In this document: in pieces, positions 16,791-26,542 of the stretch
Layout of the letters: each line of letters starts with the position of its first letter
Position numbering within the stretch: the first letter of the stretch is position 1
Source: Paludibacteraceae bacterium
Lineage (GTDB): Bacteria; Bacteroidota; Bacteroidia; Bacteroidales; Paludibacteraceae
NCBI GenBank assembly: GCA_024401475.1
Contig: JAKSKZ010000011.1
Coordinates: 1-64,000, forward strand
Direction: 5' to 3'
DNA: 64,000 nucleotides
Translations under genes and position numbers: made by a program
Notes under the pieces: model-generated
Told to the model about the DNA's origin: nothing
The model's database searches: none
What the model saw: the letters and a program-made list of their open reading frames with translations, nothing else

Positions 16791-17843
16791 TTATTTAAAT
16801 GTCAATGTAGCGTTTGTTGCACCCACTTCCATAGTCACATCACGACCTAAATAGAGGGATAGATTCCTTGTGGCGTGACCTGCCTGCAATCCATACATCA
16901 CAGGGATTCCCAAATCGACCACTTTCTCGTGGATAATCTCCTCCACACTCTTGTCGTTACCTTGATTCATACTGGTGAAGTCACCCACAACGATACCCTT
17001 CACATAATCCAACTTTCCGCTAAGCTTCAAGTTGGTCAACATACGATCCAACGAGTAGTTGGATTCGCCTGTATCTTCGATGAAAAGGATGGCGTTCTTT
17101 GCGTTCAAATCAAACAATGTTCCGCCCAAGCTATAAATCATAGAAAGATTTCCACCGACCAAACGACCTTCCGCCTTTCCTTGGATACAGTTGGCATTCG
17201 TTTCGATGGTTTGCTCCTTCAATTTGCCAAACAAAGCGTCCTTAAGGCAAGCTACGGATTTCTCATCAGAGAAATCTTTTGCCATAGGTCCGTGAATAGT
17301 TTCCACGCCGACATTGTTCAATGAGATAAGCAACACCGACACATCGCTATAACCCACAACCCATTTAGGATTGTTGACCATCGGCTTCAAGTCAACCATC
17401 GCCATAATCTGTGCACAACCATAACCACCGCGAGCCGCGATGATCGCTTTCACATTCGGATTGTCAATCATCTTCTGCAAGCCCTCTACACGATCCGCTA
17501 TCGTTCCTGCATATCGACCATCCTGATTATATAGATTGTCAGCCTCAACCACGACCAATCCCCAACTTTCAAGAACAGATTTTCCGTTCTCCATCTGTGC
17601 CTTCGTCACATAGTTGGAAGTAGCACAAATAGCCACAGTGTCACCAGCCTTCAAGTAGGCAGGACGAATTCTCTCCGTAATCTCTTGTTGCTGAGAAAGA
17701 ATGGTTGAATAATACTCTTTGTTGTAGACATATTCGTTTGTCACATACTCATTGGTGATATACTCATTGGTCACATACTCTTTCGTACAAGAAGAAAAAG
17801 CCAAGAGCGGCAGTATCAAGGGGAACAATCTTTGTAATTTCAT
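16791..17843 (-). CDS. S66 LD-carboxypeptidase-like lipoprotein
   Basis: 350 residues. Lipobox AFSSC (Cys19) then a run of near-identical pentapeptides (KEYV TNEYI TNEYV TNEYV YNKEY), a repeated tether. The catalytic domain starts about residue 57 (RPAYLKAGDTVAICATS). Conserved S66 residues: nucleophile Ser in VVGYSDVS, Glu in IEDTGE, His in AGHATRN. Family enzymes cut the L,D bond of muropeptide tetrapeptides in recycling; cytosolic members are soluble, so the lipoprotein form points to action in the periplasm. Directly upstream of radA. Confidence 0.88.
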   Translation of the reverse strand: MKLQRLFPLILPLLAFSSCTKEYVTNEYITNEYVTNEYVYNKEYYSTILSQQQEITERIRPAYLKAGDTVAICATSNYVTKAQMENGKSVLESWGLVVVEADNLYNQDGRYAGTIADRVEGLQKMIDNPNVKAIIAARGGYGCAQIMAMVDLKPMVNNPKWVVGYSDVSVLLISLNNVGVETIHGPMAKDFSDEKSVACLKDALFGKLKEQTIETNANCIQGKAEGRLVGGNLSMIYSLGGTLFDLNAKNAILFIEDTGESNYSLDRMLTNLKLSGKLDYVKGIVVGDFTSMNQGNDKSVEEIIHEKVVDLGIPVMYGLQAGHATRNLSLYLGRDVTMEVGATNATLTFK

Positions 17844-18221
17844 ATTTTATCGGATTAAATTATCAACTTTCAAATCTCTCTAAGGATTTTCATTCGCAAA
17901 GATACGGCAAAGCATCTCAAATCAAAAAAAAGAGGACAAAAACAGATACGACTTTCATCAATCTTTCTTGAGGAAATTCCTATAAACCCCACGAAAAAAA
18001 CTATTGAAAAATTAATTTGACTGATTTATTGCAACGCCCCCATCATCTTTTACAATATCTGCCCTATTTATCCAAATAAATCATTATCTTTGATATACTA
18101 TAGTTTTTTGTAACTGCTATTATACATTTAGAAACAATACGGTGGAGTTATCGCAACTTTTCGGAAGAGACGAAAGTTCGTCAACATCATTTTTAGAATC
18201 CACCTATAACACATTACTGCA
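17844..18221. other. Divergent promoter region S66 gene / rnr
   Basis: No gene. Minus-strand TATCTTTG at 17904-17897 with TTG at 17925-17923 serves the S66-radA operon; plus-strand TATCTTTG at 18085-18092 probably serves rnr with a leader of about 125 bases. The leader contains nothing I recognise. Confidence 0.55.
17897..17925 (-). promoter_or_regulatory. Promoter of the S66 peptidase-radA operon
   Basis: TTG (17925-17923), 18 bp, TATCTTTG (17904-17897) on the minus strand, about 55 bp before the start codon. Confidence 0.6.
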
Positions 18222-20420
18222 ATGAAAAAAGCGACTAAAATACCCAAGAGGGCAAGCGCTTCCAAAGCGAAGACAAAGCCCACAAAAGAGAAAGGTTTTC
18301 GCAAAAAAGACATTTTGAGAAATGCCGTTGAGATTTTCCAAGATCAACCCGAAAAGGTGTTCGATTACAAACAGATATCTTCTGCCATCGGTCTAAAAAC
18401 CATGGCTCAGAAGCAACAACTCGTCACTATGCTACAACGCCTTGTTGATGAGGATTTCTTGCAATCACCTACTATGGGCAAATATATGCTCAACAGCCGT
18501 AGCGGCTCTGTTGTCGGAAGATTGGAACGTAAAAAAGGCGGCAAGGTATTCCTTATCCCTGAAGATGGTGGCGAGGAGATCTTCATCTTGGACAAGTATA
18601 TGAACAAGTCCATCGTGGGCGACAAAGTTCGCATCCGTCTTTTTGCAAAAAACAAGAACCAAGAGCATCCTGAGGGACAAGTGCTCGAAGTATTGGAGCG
18701 TAGCCGCAACACATTCGTTGGCAAAATTCAAATATGCAATGGATATGCCTTCTTATGCGTGGACAACAGAATGCTCAACAACGATATTTTCATCCCCGAA
18801 TCAAAAATAAACGGGGCTAAAGATGGAGACAAAGCTGTAGCAAAAATCACTGAATGGGCCGAGCGAGACCGCAACCCTGTTGGTGAAATCATCGAAGTGT
18901 TGGGAGCCACTGGCGACAACGATACGGAGATGAACGCCATCCTCGTGGAGTACGGTCTTCCATACTCCTACCCTAAAGAGATTGAGGATTATGCCAACAC
19001 CATTCCTGAACAAATTTCTCAAGAGGAAATTAACAAACGTATCGATTGCAGACAAACGCCTACTTTCACCATCGACCCACGCGATGCGAAAGACTTTGAC
19101 GATGCCCTCTCTATCAAGAAGTTGGAGAATGGCAACTGGGAAATCGGCGTCCATATCGCAGACGTAACCCATTATGTCAAAGTGGGCGACATGATTAACA
19201 AAGAGGCTGAAGACCGTGCGACATCCATCTACCTGGTGGATAGAACCATCCCTATGCTTCCTGAACGTTTGTCTAACCAATTGTGCTCTCTCCGTCCGAA
19301 CGAGGAGAAACTCTGCCATTCTGTTCTTTTCGAGATGGACGACAACGCCAAGGTGTTGAACTACAAAATCGCTCACACCGTAATTCTCTCCGATAGACGA
19401 TTCACTTACGAAGAGGCGCAAGAGGTGATTGAAACAGGAAAGGGCGACATGAAGGACGAAATCCTCACATTAGACCGTTTGGCAAAAATTCTTCGCAAGG
19501 AGCGTTTCGCTAATGGAGCTATCGCCTTCGAGCGCTCTGAAGTTCGCTTTGAAATCGACGAGAAAGGAAAACCTCTCAGCGTATACTTCAAAGAGGCTAA
19601 GGATGCCAACAAACTCATCGAAGAATTCATGCTTTTGGCCAACAAGACCGTAGCAAAACACATCGGAAAGGGCGACGGAAAGAACAAGCCAAAGACATTC
19701 GTTTATCGTATCCACGACCTTCCTGACCCAGAGAAACTTTCCAACTTGTCTCAATTCATCAGCCGCTTCGGCTACAAGGTGAAGACCACAGGAAAGAACA
19801 AGGAAGTCTCCTCTTCCATCAACCATTTGTTGGACGAGGTGCAAGGCAAGAAGGAGCAGAACATGATCGAAACCATCACCATCCGTTCCATGGCAAAAGC
19901 CATCTACTCAACCGACAACATCGGCCACTACGGTTTGGCTTTCGATTACTATACGCACTTCACTTCGCCTATCCGAAGATACCCAGACATGATGGTACAC
20001 AGACTACTCGACAGATATGCAAGTGGAGAGAAAAATGCTCCGCAAAACCTTTTCGAGGATTTGTGCCAACACTGCTCCGAGCGTGAGCAAATTGCAGCCA
20101 GCGCAGAGCGTGCTTCCATCAAATACAAGCAAGTGGAATTCATGAGTGACAAGATCGGCAAGGTCTATGACGGCGTCATCTCCAGCATTCAAGAATGGGG
20201 CATCTACGTTGAACTCTTGGAGAACAAATGCGAGGGCATGATTCCTATCCGTGACTTGGACGACGACTTCTACACTTTCGACGAGAAGAATTATTGCCTC
20301 ATCGGAAAGAATCACAAGAACAAATTCCAATTGGGAGACGAGGTTATCGTAAGAATCGCAAAAGCCAATTTAGAGAAGAAACAGCTTGATTTCGAACTAA
20401 TTGAAAAGAAAAATATCTAA
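18222..20420 (+). CDS. rnr: Ribonuclease R
   Basis: 732 residues. Basic Lys-rich N-terminus, winged-helix segment (about 30-85), cold-shock-type RNA-binding domains, the RNB catalytic domain with TIDPRDAKDFDDAL (metal-binding aspartates) and RRYPDMMVHR, and a C-terminal S1 domain (GVISSIQEWGIYVEL). Processive 3'-to-5' exoribonuclease degrading structured RNA. ATG at 18222 gives the usual basic start. One base separates its stop from the start of the next lipoprotein gene. Confidence 0.95.
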   Translation: MKKATKIPKRASASKAKTKPTKEKGFRKKDILRNAVEIFQDQPEKVFDYKQISSAIGLKTMAQKQQLVTMLQRLVDEDFLQSPTMGKYMLNSRSGSVVGRLERKKGGKVFLIPEDGGEEIFILDKYMNKSIVGDKVRIRLFAKNKNQEHPEGQVLEVLERSRNTFVGKIQICNGYAFLCVDNRMLNNDIFIPESKINGAKDGDKAVAKITEWAERDRNPVGEIIEVLGATGDNDTEMNAILVEYGLPYSYPKEIEDYANTIPEQISQEEINKRIDCRQTPTFTIDPRDAKDFDDALSIKKLENGNWEIGVHIADVTHYVKVGDMINKEAEDRATSIYLVDRTIPMLPERLSNQLCSLRPNEEKLCHSVLFEMDDNAKVLNYKIAHTVILSDRRFTYEEAQEVIETGKGDMKDEILTLDRLAKILRKERFANGAIAFERSEVRFEIDEKGKPLSVYFKEAKDANKLIEEFMLLANKTVAKHIGKGDGKNKPKTFVYRIHDLPDPEKLSNLSQFISRFGYKVKTTGKNKEVSSSINHLLDEVQGKKEQNMIETITIRSMAKAIYSTDNIGHYGLAFDYYTHFTSPIRRYPDMMVHRLLDRYASGEKNAPQNLFEDLCQHCSEREQIAASAERASIKYKQVEFMSDKIGKVYDGVISSIQEWGIYVELLENKCEGMIPIRDLDDDFYTFDEKNYCLIGKNHKNKFQLGDEVIVRIAKANLEKKQLDFELIEKKNI

Positions 20421-20421
20421 A

Positions 20422-21270
20422 ATGAAGTCTTTTAAGTTATTCTTTCTTTTGCTATCCCTACTTCTATGTGGTTGCAAAGGCAAACCTACATCAGATTGGG
20501 AGAGCATGGGACTATCCGGCAAGGTAAAGCAAATTATAGAACAACAATTCCTTGCTGAAATTCGATTTGGCAAAGTGGAAAAGGGGGACTTGTTCCGTAG
20601 CGAAGGCTGGGACTGCATCTACTACTTCAATGAAAAGGGTAGATTTTCAAAAGTGTCTCAACTCGATGCAATGAGCGATGAACTCAGCTATACGAGCTAC
20701 ACCTATAATCAGCACGACACACTAACTATCCAGACGAGTTATGACGCCGAAGGTGAAATCAGCGAGAAGTCTGTTTATACTTACGATGAAAAAGGCAGAA
20801 TCTCGCAAGTGGTCATATTCAACAACACGGACAATCTAACGGGTTCCCGCCTTTACGAATATGATGACAAAGCTAAAACTTCGACCATTTGCGCTTACAG
20901 TCCAAGAGGACGACTCCTCAATAAAGCTGTAAACAAATTGGACAAGAATGGCAACCCTATCGAATTCAAACTTTATAACGAAGAGAATCAGTTGGTGAAT
21001 TACAGAAAGGAGACGCATGACAAAGATGGCAAACTAAAAATGCTGACCATCCTCACTCCAGATGAACACGTTCTGATGGTCGTAACATTCAATTATGACA
21101 AAAAGGGCAACCTTATCCTCCAAGAAGGAATAGATGACAAAGGAGAAGCCTTCCTTCCTTGCCGATACGAATACATTTTCGACCAGAAAGGCAACTGGAT
21201 TCAGAAGATTGAATATGAGGGTAAAGACGCTAAAAGCGTGACTGAACGCCAAATAGAGTATTACGAATAA
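20422..21270 (+). CDS. Lipoprotein with YD-like repeats
   Basis: 282 residues from the ATG at 20422, preferred because it directly starts the signal peptide (MKSFKLFFLLLSLLLCGC, lipobox LLCGC) and clears the rnr stop by one base. The mature part is a chain of about 20-residue units with the pattern Y-x-Y-D-x-x-G-x-L (YTYDEKGRISQVV, YEYDDKAK, FNYDKKGNLILQE, YIFDQKGNWIQKI), as in YD/RHS-like repeat proteins. Envelope location; role unknown. Co-transcribed with rnr by spacing and followed after 3 bp by the PAP2 gene. Confidence 0.8.
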   Translation: MKSFKLFFLLLSLLLCGCKGKPTSDWESMGLSGKVKQIIEQQFLAEIRFGKVEKGDLFRSEGWDCIYYFNEKGRFSKVSQLDAMSDELSYTSYTYNQHDTLTIQTSYDAEGEISEKSVYTYDEKGRISQVVIFNNTDNLTGSRLYEYDDKAKTSTICAYSPRGRLLNKAVNKLDKNGNPIEFKLYNEENQLVNYRKETHDKDGKLKMLTILTPDEHVLMVVTFNYDKKGNLILQEGIDDKGEAFLPCRYEYIFDQKGNWIQKIEYEGKDAKSVTERQIEYYE

Positions 21271-21273
21271 CTT

Positions 21274-22560
21274 ATGTTTCAACCAAATAGACGAGGAGGT
21301 GTGAAGAAGATTTGCCTAATAGGCTCTCTTCTCCTCGCCTCCTCTTTTTCTCTTTTCGGGGCCACACGAAGTGATAGCCTAACTGTTGTCACTCCCTGTG
21401 ATTGGACTTTGGCCCAAAAGGCTATAGCCCCAGCCTCGCTATTTCTCGGCTCCACCCTTATCGGGCACTTCGATAATGAGATTAAAAAGTTCAGAGACGA
21501 CGTTGCGCCCAACTATCATTATAGCTACGACGACGTGCTTCAAGTTGCGCCAGGCTTAAGCGTCGTCGGACTTCGTTGTGCAGGAATCAAAGGAAGAAGC
21601 AACGGTTGGGGAGAGATGTTATCGGCCATGCTCTGCTCCTCCATGATGAGCGTAGCCTTCACAGAAGGACTAAAAAACACCACTGGCCGCACACGTCCTT
21701 ATAGCGAATACGAACGGAATTCCTTCCCTTCCGGTCATACGATGACAGCCTTCACCTCGGCAACCATACTTCACAAAGAATACGGGAAGGTCAGTCCATG
21801 GTATAGTGTGGGAGGCTATGCTTGCGCCTCCTTTGTGGGTATTAGTCGAATACTAAACAACAAACATTGGGCTTCCGACGTTTTGGCTGGGGCAGGATTC
21901 GGTATCGCTGCCGGTGAGATTGGGTACCTTATCAACGACCAATTATTCCGTGGAGAGAAATCAACGTCATACAAAAAAGGAACGCCCAGTTTCTTTGGAT
22001 TAAACGCTGTTTTTGCTCCATTAGGGAAAGACATAGAGGTGGAACGATATGAAGAGCACCTTAAATTCAGTCACAAATCGGGTTACGGCTATGCCCTTGA
22101 AGGAGCCTATTTCCCTTTCAAACATTTGGGATTAGGAGGCAAGATGACGGCTCTCTATAACATCTTTGAATCCAGCAATCCAACCATGCGATTGGAATCT
22201 AATTACCGCGCAAAAAATTACAGCATTGCCCCTGGGCTCTATCTATCACACCCTTTAAACGACCATTTTCTCATCGGATGCAAATACCTTTTCGGATTGG
22301 GAGGTTCCTTTTCGTTTAACGTAGATAGAATAGATGAAAACACAACCAACAGAATATTTTTCGACGAGTACACCTATGGCTGGAATATGGAGAGCGGAGC
22401 CTTTCTACATGTTCTGATAGGTAATAATCTCGCGCTAAGCTTAGCCTCAAACTATTGCAACACCAACGCCCGCTACGAATTCTTCGAATTTGGAGGCAAC
22501 AAAACCAACACTCACAATTTGACGGTTGAGATTGGCGTGAATGTGGCCTTAGGAAATTAA
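21274..22560 (+). CDS. PAP2 phosphatase with C-terminal barrel-like domain
   Basis: 428 residues. N-terminal signal-like segment, then the three acid-phosphatase motifs: KNTTGRTRP, FPSGHT and SRILNNKHWASDVLAG (residues about 135-215). The second half (from about 245) is beta-rich with repeated GYALEGAYFPF / GLYLSHP patterns, resembling an outer-membrane barrel. Related Bacteroidota proteins dephosphorylate lipid substrates (undecaprenyl pyrophosphate, lipid A or phosphatidyl groups); the substrate is not readable. A GTG at 21301 after AGGAGG is an alternative start but the spacing is too short. Confidence 0.88.
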   Translation: MFQPNRRGGVKKICLIGSLLLASSFSLFGATRSDSLTVVTPCDWTLAQKAIAPASLFLGSTLIGHFDNEIKKFRDDVAPNYHYSYDDVLQVAPGLSVVGLRCAGIKGRSNGWGEMLSAMLCSSMMSVAFTEGLKNTTGRTRPYSEYERNSFPSGHTMTAFTSATILHKEYGKVSPWYSVGGYACASFVGISRILNNKHWASDVLAGAGFGIAAGEIGYLINDQLFRGEKSTSYKKGTPSFFGLNAVFAPLGKDIEVERYEEHLKFSHKSGYGYALEGAYFPFKHLGLGGKMTALYNIFESSNPTMRLESNYRAKNYSIAPGLYLSHPLNDHFLIGCKYLFGLGGSFSFNVDRIDENTTNRIFFDEYTYGWNMESGAFLHVLIGNNLALSLASNYCNTNARYEFFEFGGNKTNTHNLTVEIGVNVALGN

Positions 22561-22651
22561 ACTCAAAGAAGAGCAATGGGCACCGATTCCTATCAGTGCC
22601 ATAAATTGCATCTCTTTACATCTACAAATCTAAACAAAATCCTCTACGGAC

Positions 22652-24181
22652 TTATTTTGTATGTCTAAACACATCCTTCCATGAAGTCGGGCGCTTATCC
22701 TCCTCCCACGAGAAATCACGAAGGAACATATCACGCTTCTCCACTTTTTCCAACGGATACAAAACTCCCTTGGGTTGAGGCTTCATGACAATCTTCTCCA
22801 ACTTCTTGTCCTTCAAGAAAATCTGCATCAAACTTCCTTGAGCCGTATTCATCATGGCATCACCACCACCCTTGTTTTCGGGGAAGTAGATAGAATTAGC
22901 CATTCCCATCATATCGATACGTCTGAGCTGATTGTTCTCCATATAGCCGATAGACTCCTTGCTGCTCAATTGGTTATAGCACTCAAAGTCTAACCCCTCC
23001 ATACCTTCGCTCTTTGAGGCGATCATTGCCTTATTGGTAATATGAATCTGCTTAGGTTTAGAACCATCCATGTGAACATTTATTTGCTCGCCGGAGAGTT
23101 GGTTTTGATCCGACCAGATAATCGGAGCATTGTGCATCTGCAAGATAGAATCGGCTGTTGAATAAAGCAACGAGTCGCACTTTCCTTGAATATCCTTGCG
23201 ATAAAAACGAACATTATGGTAAGCTCTCACTACCTTCTCCGTTGAATCAATCGCAACATATTTCAATGTGTCCGCATGAAGGTAAAGAGTATCCCCCTTA
23301 GGCGCATACTTCTTAACCAAAGGGGATCCTGAGACAATTGCCATTTGTGGTTCTTGCACAAAATATCCATAGTTGCCAGTCACCTCCATTCCTTTAACAG
23401 AGTCCGTCATCACCAAGTTGTGATAAGCCTTGGCCCAACCTCGGTTCTTGTCGAATTTGATACTATCCGCAGTCACCTTCATGCCAGATGAACTTGTAAT
23501 AACAGAATAGTCATAAAGTGCACCATCGTTAGTCTTTGTGCCCGCCCATCCATTTTCAGTATAAACCGTATATTCCTTATAATAGACATGAGAAGGTCCC
23601 ACCAAAGAGGCGATATCCCTTACTGAATTGTAATTCAACGTGTCACTCTTGATTGTGAAACTTGCGCTTACAAGATTTACATTGTTCTTAAATGTGACTT
23701 TTTTTGAAGAAGGATAATAATACCCCTTGTCAGAAGTCAATTCGTATTGAGGATCTACAATTTTACCGCCATTGAAGTAAAGACCATAATTGGCATCTCT
23801 GTAGAAATCAAAATTCTCGGTGTACAATTTAAACTTGCGATTGTCCATGACCACATTTCCTCGAGCCCTTAGAAGCCGTGCATTGCCATCGTAAAACATC
23901 TTATCGCACAAAACCGTGATAGAATCGCCTTGAACCACCTTCACACGCCCAAACGCATCGAAAGAGTTCTCCCCATCATAGAAATAGGCACTATCGCAAT
24001 ACATCACTGCATTGTCGTGCCTAAAACGGACATTACCCTTTAGCACCTGTATGGAAGCTCCTCGATTTTTATCAAAAGAGAGGGATTCACTGTTTTCCAA
24101 AATGACATTGGCCACTTTCTCTGCATTAGCCACACCGAAAAAGTTTACCAACAACAAGAATATAAACGTTATATGTCTCAT
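22652..24181 (-). CDS. OstA/LptA-like envelope protein
   Basis: 509 residues. Signal peptide MRHITFIFLLLVNFFGVANA, then repeated beta-strand units (VLKGNVRFRHDNAVMYCDSA, RARGNVVMDNRKFKLYTENF) typical of the OstA-like/LptA-LptD jellyroll. In Bacteroidota this protein is thought to help move lipopolysaccharide across the periplasm. It is the last gene of a minus-strand set with three parvulin/SurA-type chaperone genes, consistent with outer-membrane assembly; the gap of 36 bp to the SurA-like gene supports co-transcription. Confidence 0.9.
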   Translation of the reverse strand: MRHITFIFLLLVNFFGVANAEKVANVILENSESLSFDKNRGASIQVLKGNVRFRHDNAVMYCDSAYFYDGENSFDAFGRVKVVQGDSITVLCDKMFYDGNARLLRARGNVVMDNRKFKLYTENFDFYRDANYGLYFNGGKIVDPQYELTSDKGYYYPSSKKVTFKNNVNLVSASFTIKSDTLNYNSVRDIASLVGPSHVYYKEYTVYTENGWAGTKTNDGALYDYSVITSSSGMKVTADSIKFDKNRGWAKAYHNLVMTDSVKGMEVTGNYGYFVQEPQMAIVSGSPLVKKYAPKGDTLYLHADTLKYVAIDSTEKVVRAYHNVRFYRKDIQGKCDSLLYSTADSILQMHNAPIIWSDQNQLSGEQINVHMDGSKPKQIHITNKAMIASKSEGMEGLDFECYNQLSSKESIGYMENNQLRRIDMMGMANSIYFPENKGGGDAMMNTAQGSLMQIFLKDKKLEKIVMKPQPKGVLYPLEKVEKRDMFLRDFSWEEDKRPTSWKDVFRHTK

Positions 24182-24217
24182 TAAATCTTCAAATTAAAAC
24201 ACATAGAAGAGACTTCA

Positions 24218-25570
24218 TCACTCCTTCACCCAACCTGGATATTGGAACTCACAATTTCTCCATTTTTCGTCAATATGAACATAGACCGAAGCCTGCTTTG
24301 CTCGCACCCACTTTTCCAATTTCTCCTCACGCTTCTTATCAACACACATCTCCTTCAACTCCAAGTAATCATCTACTATGTTCGCCTTATGAGCAGGCAT
24401 GCTGGACTTCAATTTGGCTATGGCAAAAACCTCCTTACCTTGAGAGTTAATCATAGAGAACGGCTCTGATATTTCGTTGTCCTTCAAGCCATAAACAACT
24501 TTTGCCACCTCCTGAGGCAGTTCTTGCAACTGGAACTTTGAAGTTCCCGTCTTTGGATTGTTCATCAATCCCAAGCTATTTTTCGTGTTCTTGTCATCAG
24601 AATAGAGAGAAACAGCCTGATCAAAGTTTATGATTCCCTTACGAACTGTCGTTGCTATACTATCCAAACGTTTCTTAGCATTGTCCTTAGCCAACAAAGA
24701 GACCTTAGGCTTCATCAAAATATGACGTGTATTCACTCTATCGCCTCTTCGCTCCACCAACTGAATAATATGGAAACCAAATTCTGATTCTACAATCTTG
24801 GAGACTTTCTTCGGATCTTGCAATGAATAGGCCACGTTCGCATATTCAGGCACCAACTGGCCCTTTCCCAAAAATCCAATCTCGCCACCTCGTTTAGCCG
24901 ATTCAGTATCTTCCGAGTAAAGAATCGCCAAAGTTGAGAACTCCGACTCGCCCAACTCAACTCTACTTTGGAATTCACGCAAGCGAGACTTCACCTCTTC
25001 AACAGCCTCCTTCGAAACCTCGGGAGAAACTGTGATTAACTGAACTTCCACCTTCGTTGGTACTTCCGGAATACTATCGGATGGCAATTTAGAAAAGAAA
25101 CGACTCACCTCGGCAGGCGTAACCTTAATATCACCCACGATCTTGCGTTGCATTTGAGAGATAACCTGCTGATTGGTGACCATCTCACGCAACTCTTCTT
25201 TCAATACAGGCATCGTCTTCTTGAAATACTCTTCGACTTTCTCTTTGGAGCCGATTTGAGAAATCAAGTAGTTGATACGCATATCTACTTGCGAAGACAC
25301 AGATTTCTCATCTGCAGATATACTATCTATCTTTGCCTGATCAAGATACAACTTCTGAAGGGCCAACTGCTCAGGAATATAACAATAAGGATCACCAACT
25401 ACTTTCGTACCCTCATACTGATAACGCATACGCATCTCCTCGACGTCGGAACGCAAAATGGCTTCATCACCTACAATCCAGGCTATTTCATCTACCACAT
25501 TGTCTCCCACCGCCGCATAAGAACAAGCTGCAGACGCCAACAAGAATCCTGACAAAAACAATCTTCGCAT
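24218..25570 (-). CDS. SurA-like peptidyl-prolyl isomerase
   Basis: 450 residues. Signal peptide MRRLFLSGFLLASAACSYA, a SurA N-terminal-type helical region (about 25-170), then two parvulin-like domains (VQLITVSPEVSK...GGEIGFLGKGQLVPEYA and TRHILMKPK...NSLGLMNNP). A periplasmic chaperone/isomerase for outer-membrane proteins. It starts 2 bp after the stop of the upstream lipoprotein gene, so the genes are tightly coupled. Confidence 0.92.
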   Translation of the reverse strand: MRRLFLSGFLLASAACSYAAVGDNVVDEIAWIVGDEAILRSDVEEMRMRYQYEGTKVVGDPYCYIPEQLALQKLYLDQAKIDSISADEKSVSSQVDMRINYLISQIGSKEKVEEYFKKTMPVLKEELREMVTNQQVISQMQRKIVGDIKVTPAEVSRFFSKLPSDSIPEVPTKVEVQLITVSPEVSKEAVEEVKSRLREFQSRVELGESEFSTLAILYSEDTESAKRGGEIGFLGKGQLVPEYANVAYSLQDPKKVSKIVESEFGFHIIQLVERRGDRVNTRHILMKPKVSLLAKDNAKKRLDSIATTVRKGIINFDQAVSLYSDDKNTKNSLGLMNNPKTGTSKFQLQELPQEVAKVVYGLKDNEISEPFSMINSQGKEVFAIAKLKSSMPAHKANIVDDYLELKEMCVDKKREEKLEKWVRAKQASVYVHIDEKWRNCEFQYPGWVKE

Positions 25571-25572
25571 AT

Positions 25573-26454
25573 CTATTTCTTATATATTTTCAAATCACCA
25601 TTTTTAAGAGCATCATTATACAAATCGCCCTCATATTTCTTTATCGTTGCAGACTTACGCTTTTCCGAAATCATCGCACGGACTCTCGGTTCTGCGTAAG
25701 CAAAAGGTTGCGTCTCTCCCTCTTTCAAAAACTCCTCGACATAAACAATAAATGCGAGTGTTGAATCTTTCGTCTCATACATGGAACGAGACCGCATCAT
25801 GGAAGTCGAATTCAATGTCAAAGGAACGCTCTTTTGAATTTCAGATAAAGGCAACCAAGAGTCTTTAAAATATTCAAATTTAGCCGCATTCTTTATGCAC
25901 AATGATTCCAAAATGTCCATACTTCCCTCGTCTGGACGACGACACAACATACGAAAAGCATCCATGTCTGCCGTCTTTGTTGAGACTAAGACATAAAATC
26001 CACGGAATAACGGTTCGCTTGACAAAAAGAGATCTTGGTGTTTCTCATAATAAGCACGGACCTCTTCTTCCGAAAGTTTATCTTGCGTGACACCATTCAC
26101 CAACTGAAGTTGATATTCATATACCAGAAGTGACTGACGATATTTCTCCATCAACTCTTCAATCTCCTCATTGGCACCGACATTCTTTTCTGCCTCACGA
26201 ACGACCAACTTTTCTGTTGCCCAAACTTTAATATATTTGTCGATAATCTTGGCACTATCCTGGGCTGTCAATCCATCGCCTGAAAGACCTGGGACATCGG
26301 CCAAATACAACTTATGTCCGTCCACAGTAGCCAATGGACGAGTAGTCAATTCCGACACCTTCTGACATCCCACCAGGGCCAAAACGCCCAAGAATGGCAT
26401 CACACTTTTAAGTATGCGTTTATACAGTCTTTTTGACGACAATCCGTGAAACAT
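25573..26454 (-). CDS. SurA-N-like lipoprotein without isomerase domain
   Basis: 293 residues. The first 17 residues are an unusual polar extension before a hydrophobic segment and lipobox LALVGC (Cys about 30); a later start at an internal Met (MPFLGVLALVGC) is possible. The mature part (ATVDGHKLYLADVPG...YIKVWATEKLVVREAEKN) matches the SurA N-terminal chaperone fold, but no complete parvulin motif is visible. Sits between two isomerases in the operon and probably assists them in the periplasm. Confidence 0.8.
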   Translation of the reverse strand: MFHGLSSKRLYKRILKSVMPFLGVLALVGCQKVSELTTRPLATVDGHKLYLADVPGLSGDGLTAQDSAKIIDKYIKVWATEKLVVREAEKNVGANEEIEELMEKYRQSLLVYEYQLQLVNGVTQDKLSEEEVRAYYEKHQDLFLSSEPLFRGFYVLVSTKTADMDAFRMLCRRPDEGSMDILESLCIKNAAKFEYFKDSWLPLSEIQKSVPLTLNSTSMMRSRSMYETKDSTLAFIVYVEEFLKEGETQPFAYAEPRVRAMISEKRKSATIKKYEGDLYNDALKNGDLKIYKK

Positions 26455-26542
26455 AAAAACTAATCCTTATAAACAAAGGAGGCCAAAATCCACAAAGGAA
26501 AATCCTTCATGAATTTTGGTATCCTAAAAAATGTCCTATTTA

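Noticed and set aside
21301..22560. GTG at 21301 as the PAP2 start because AGGAGG precedes it
   Set aside because: Only about one base separates AGGAGG from the GTG; ATG at 21274 is kept.
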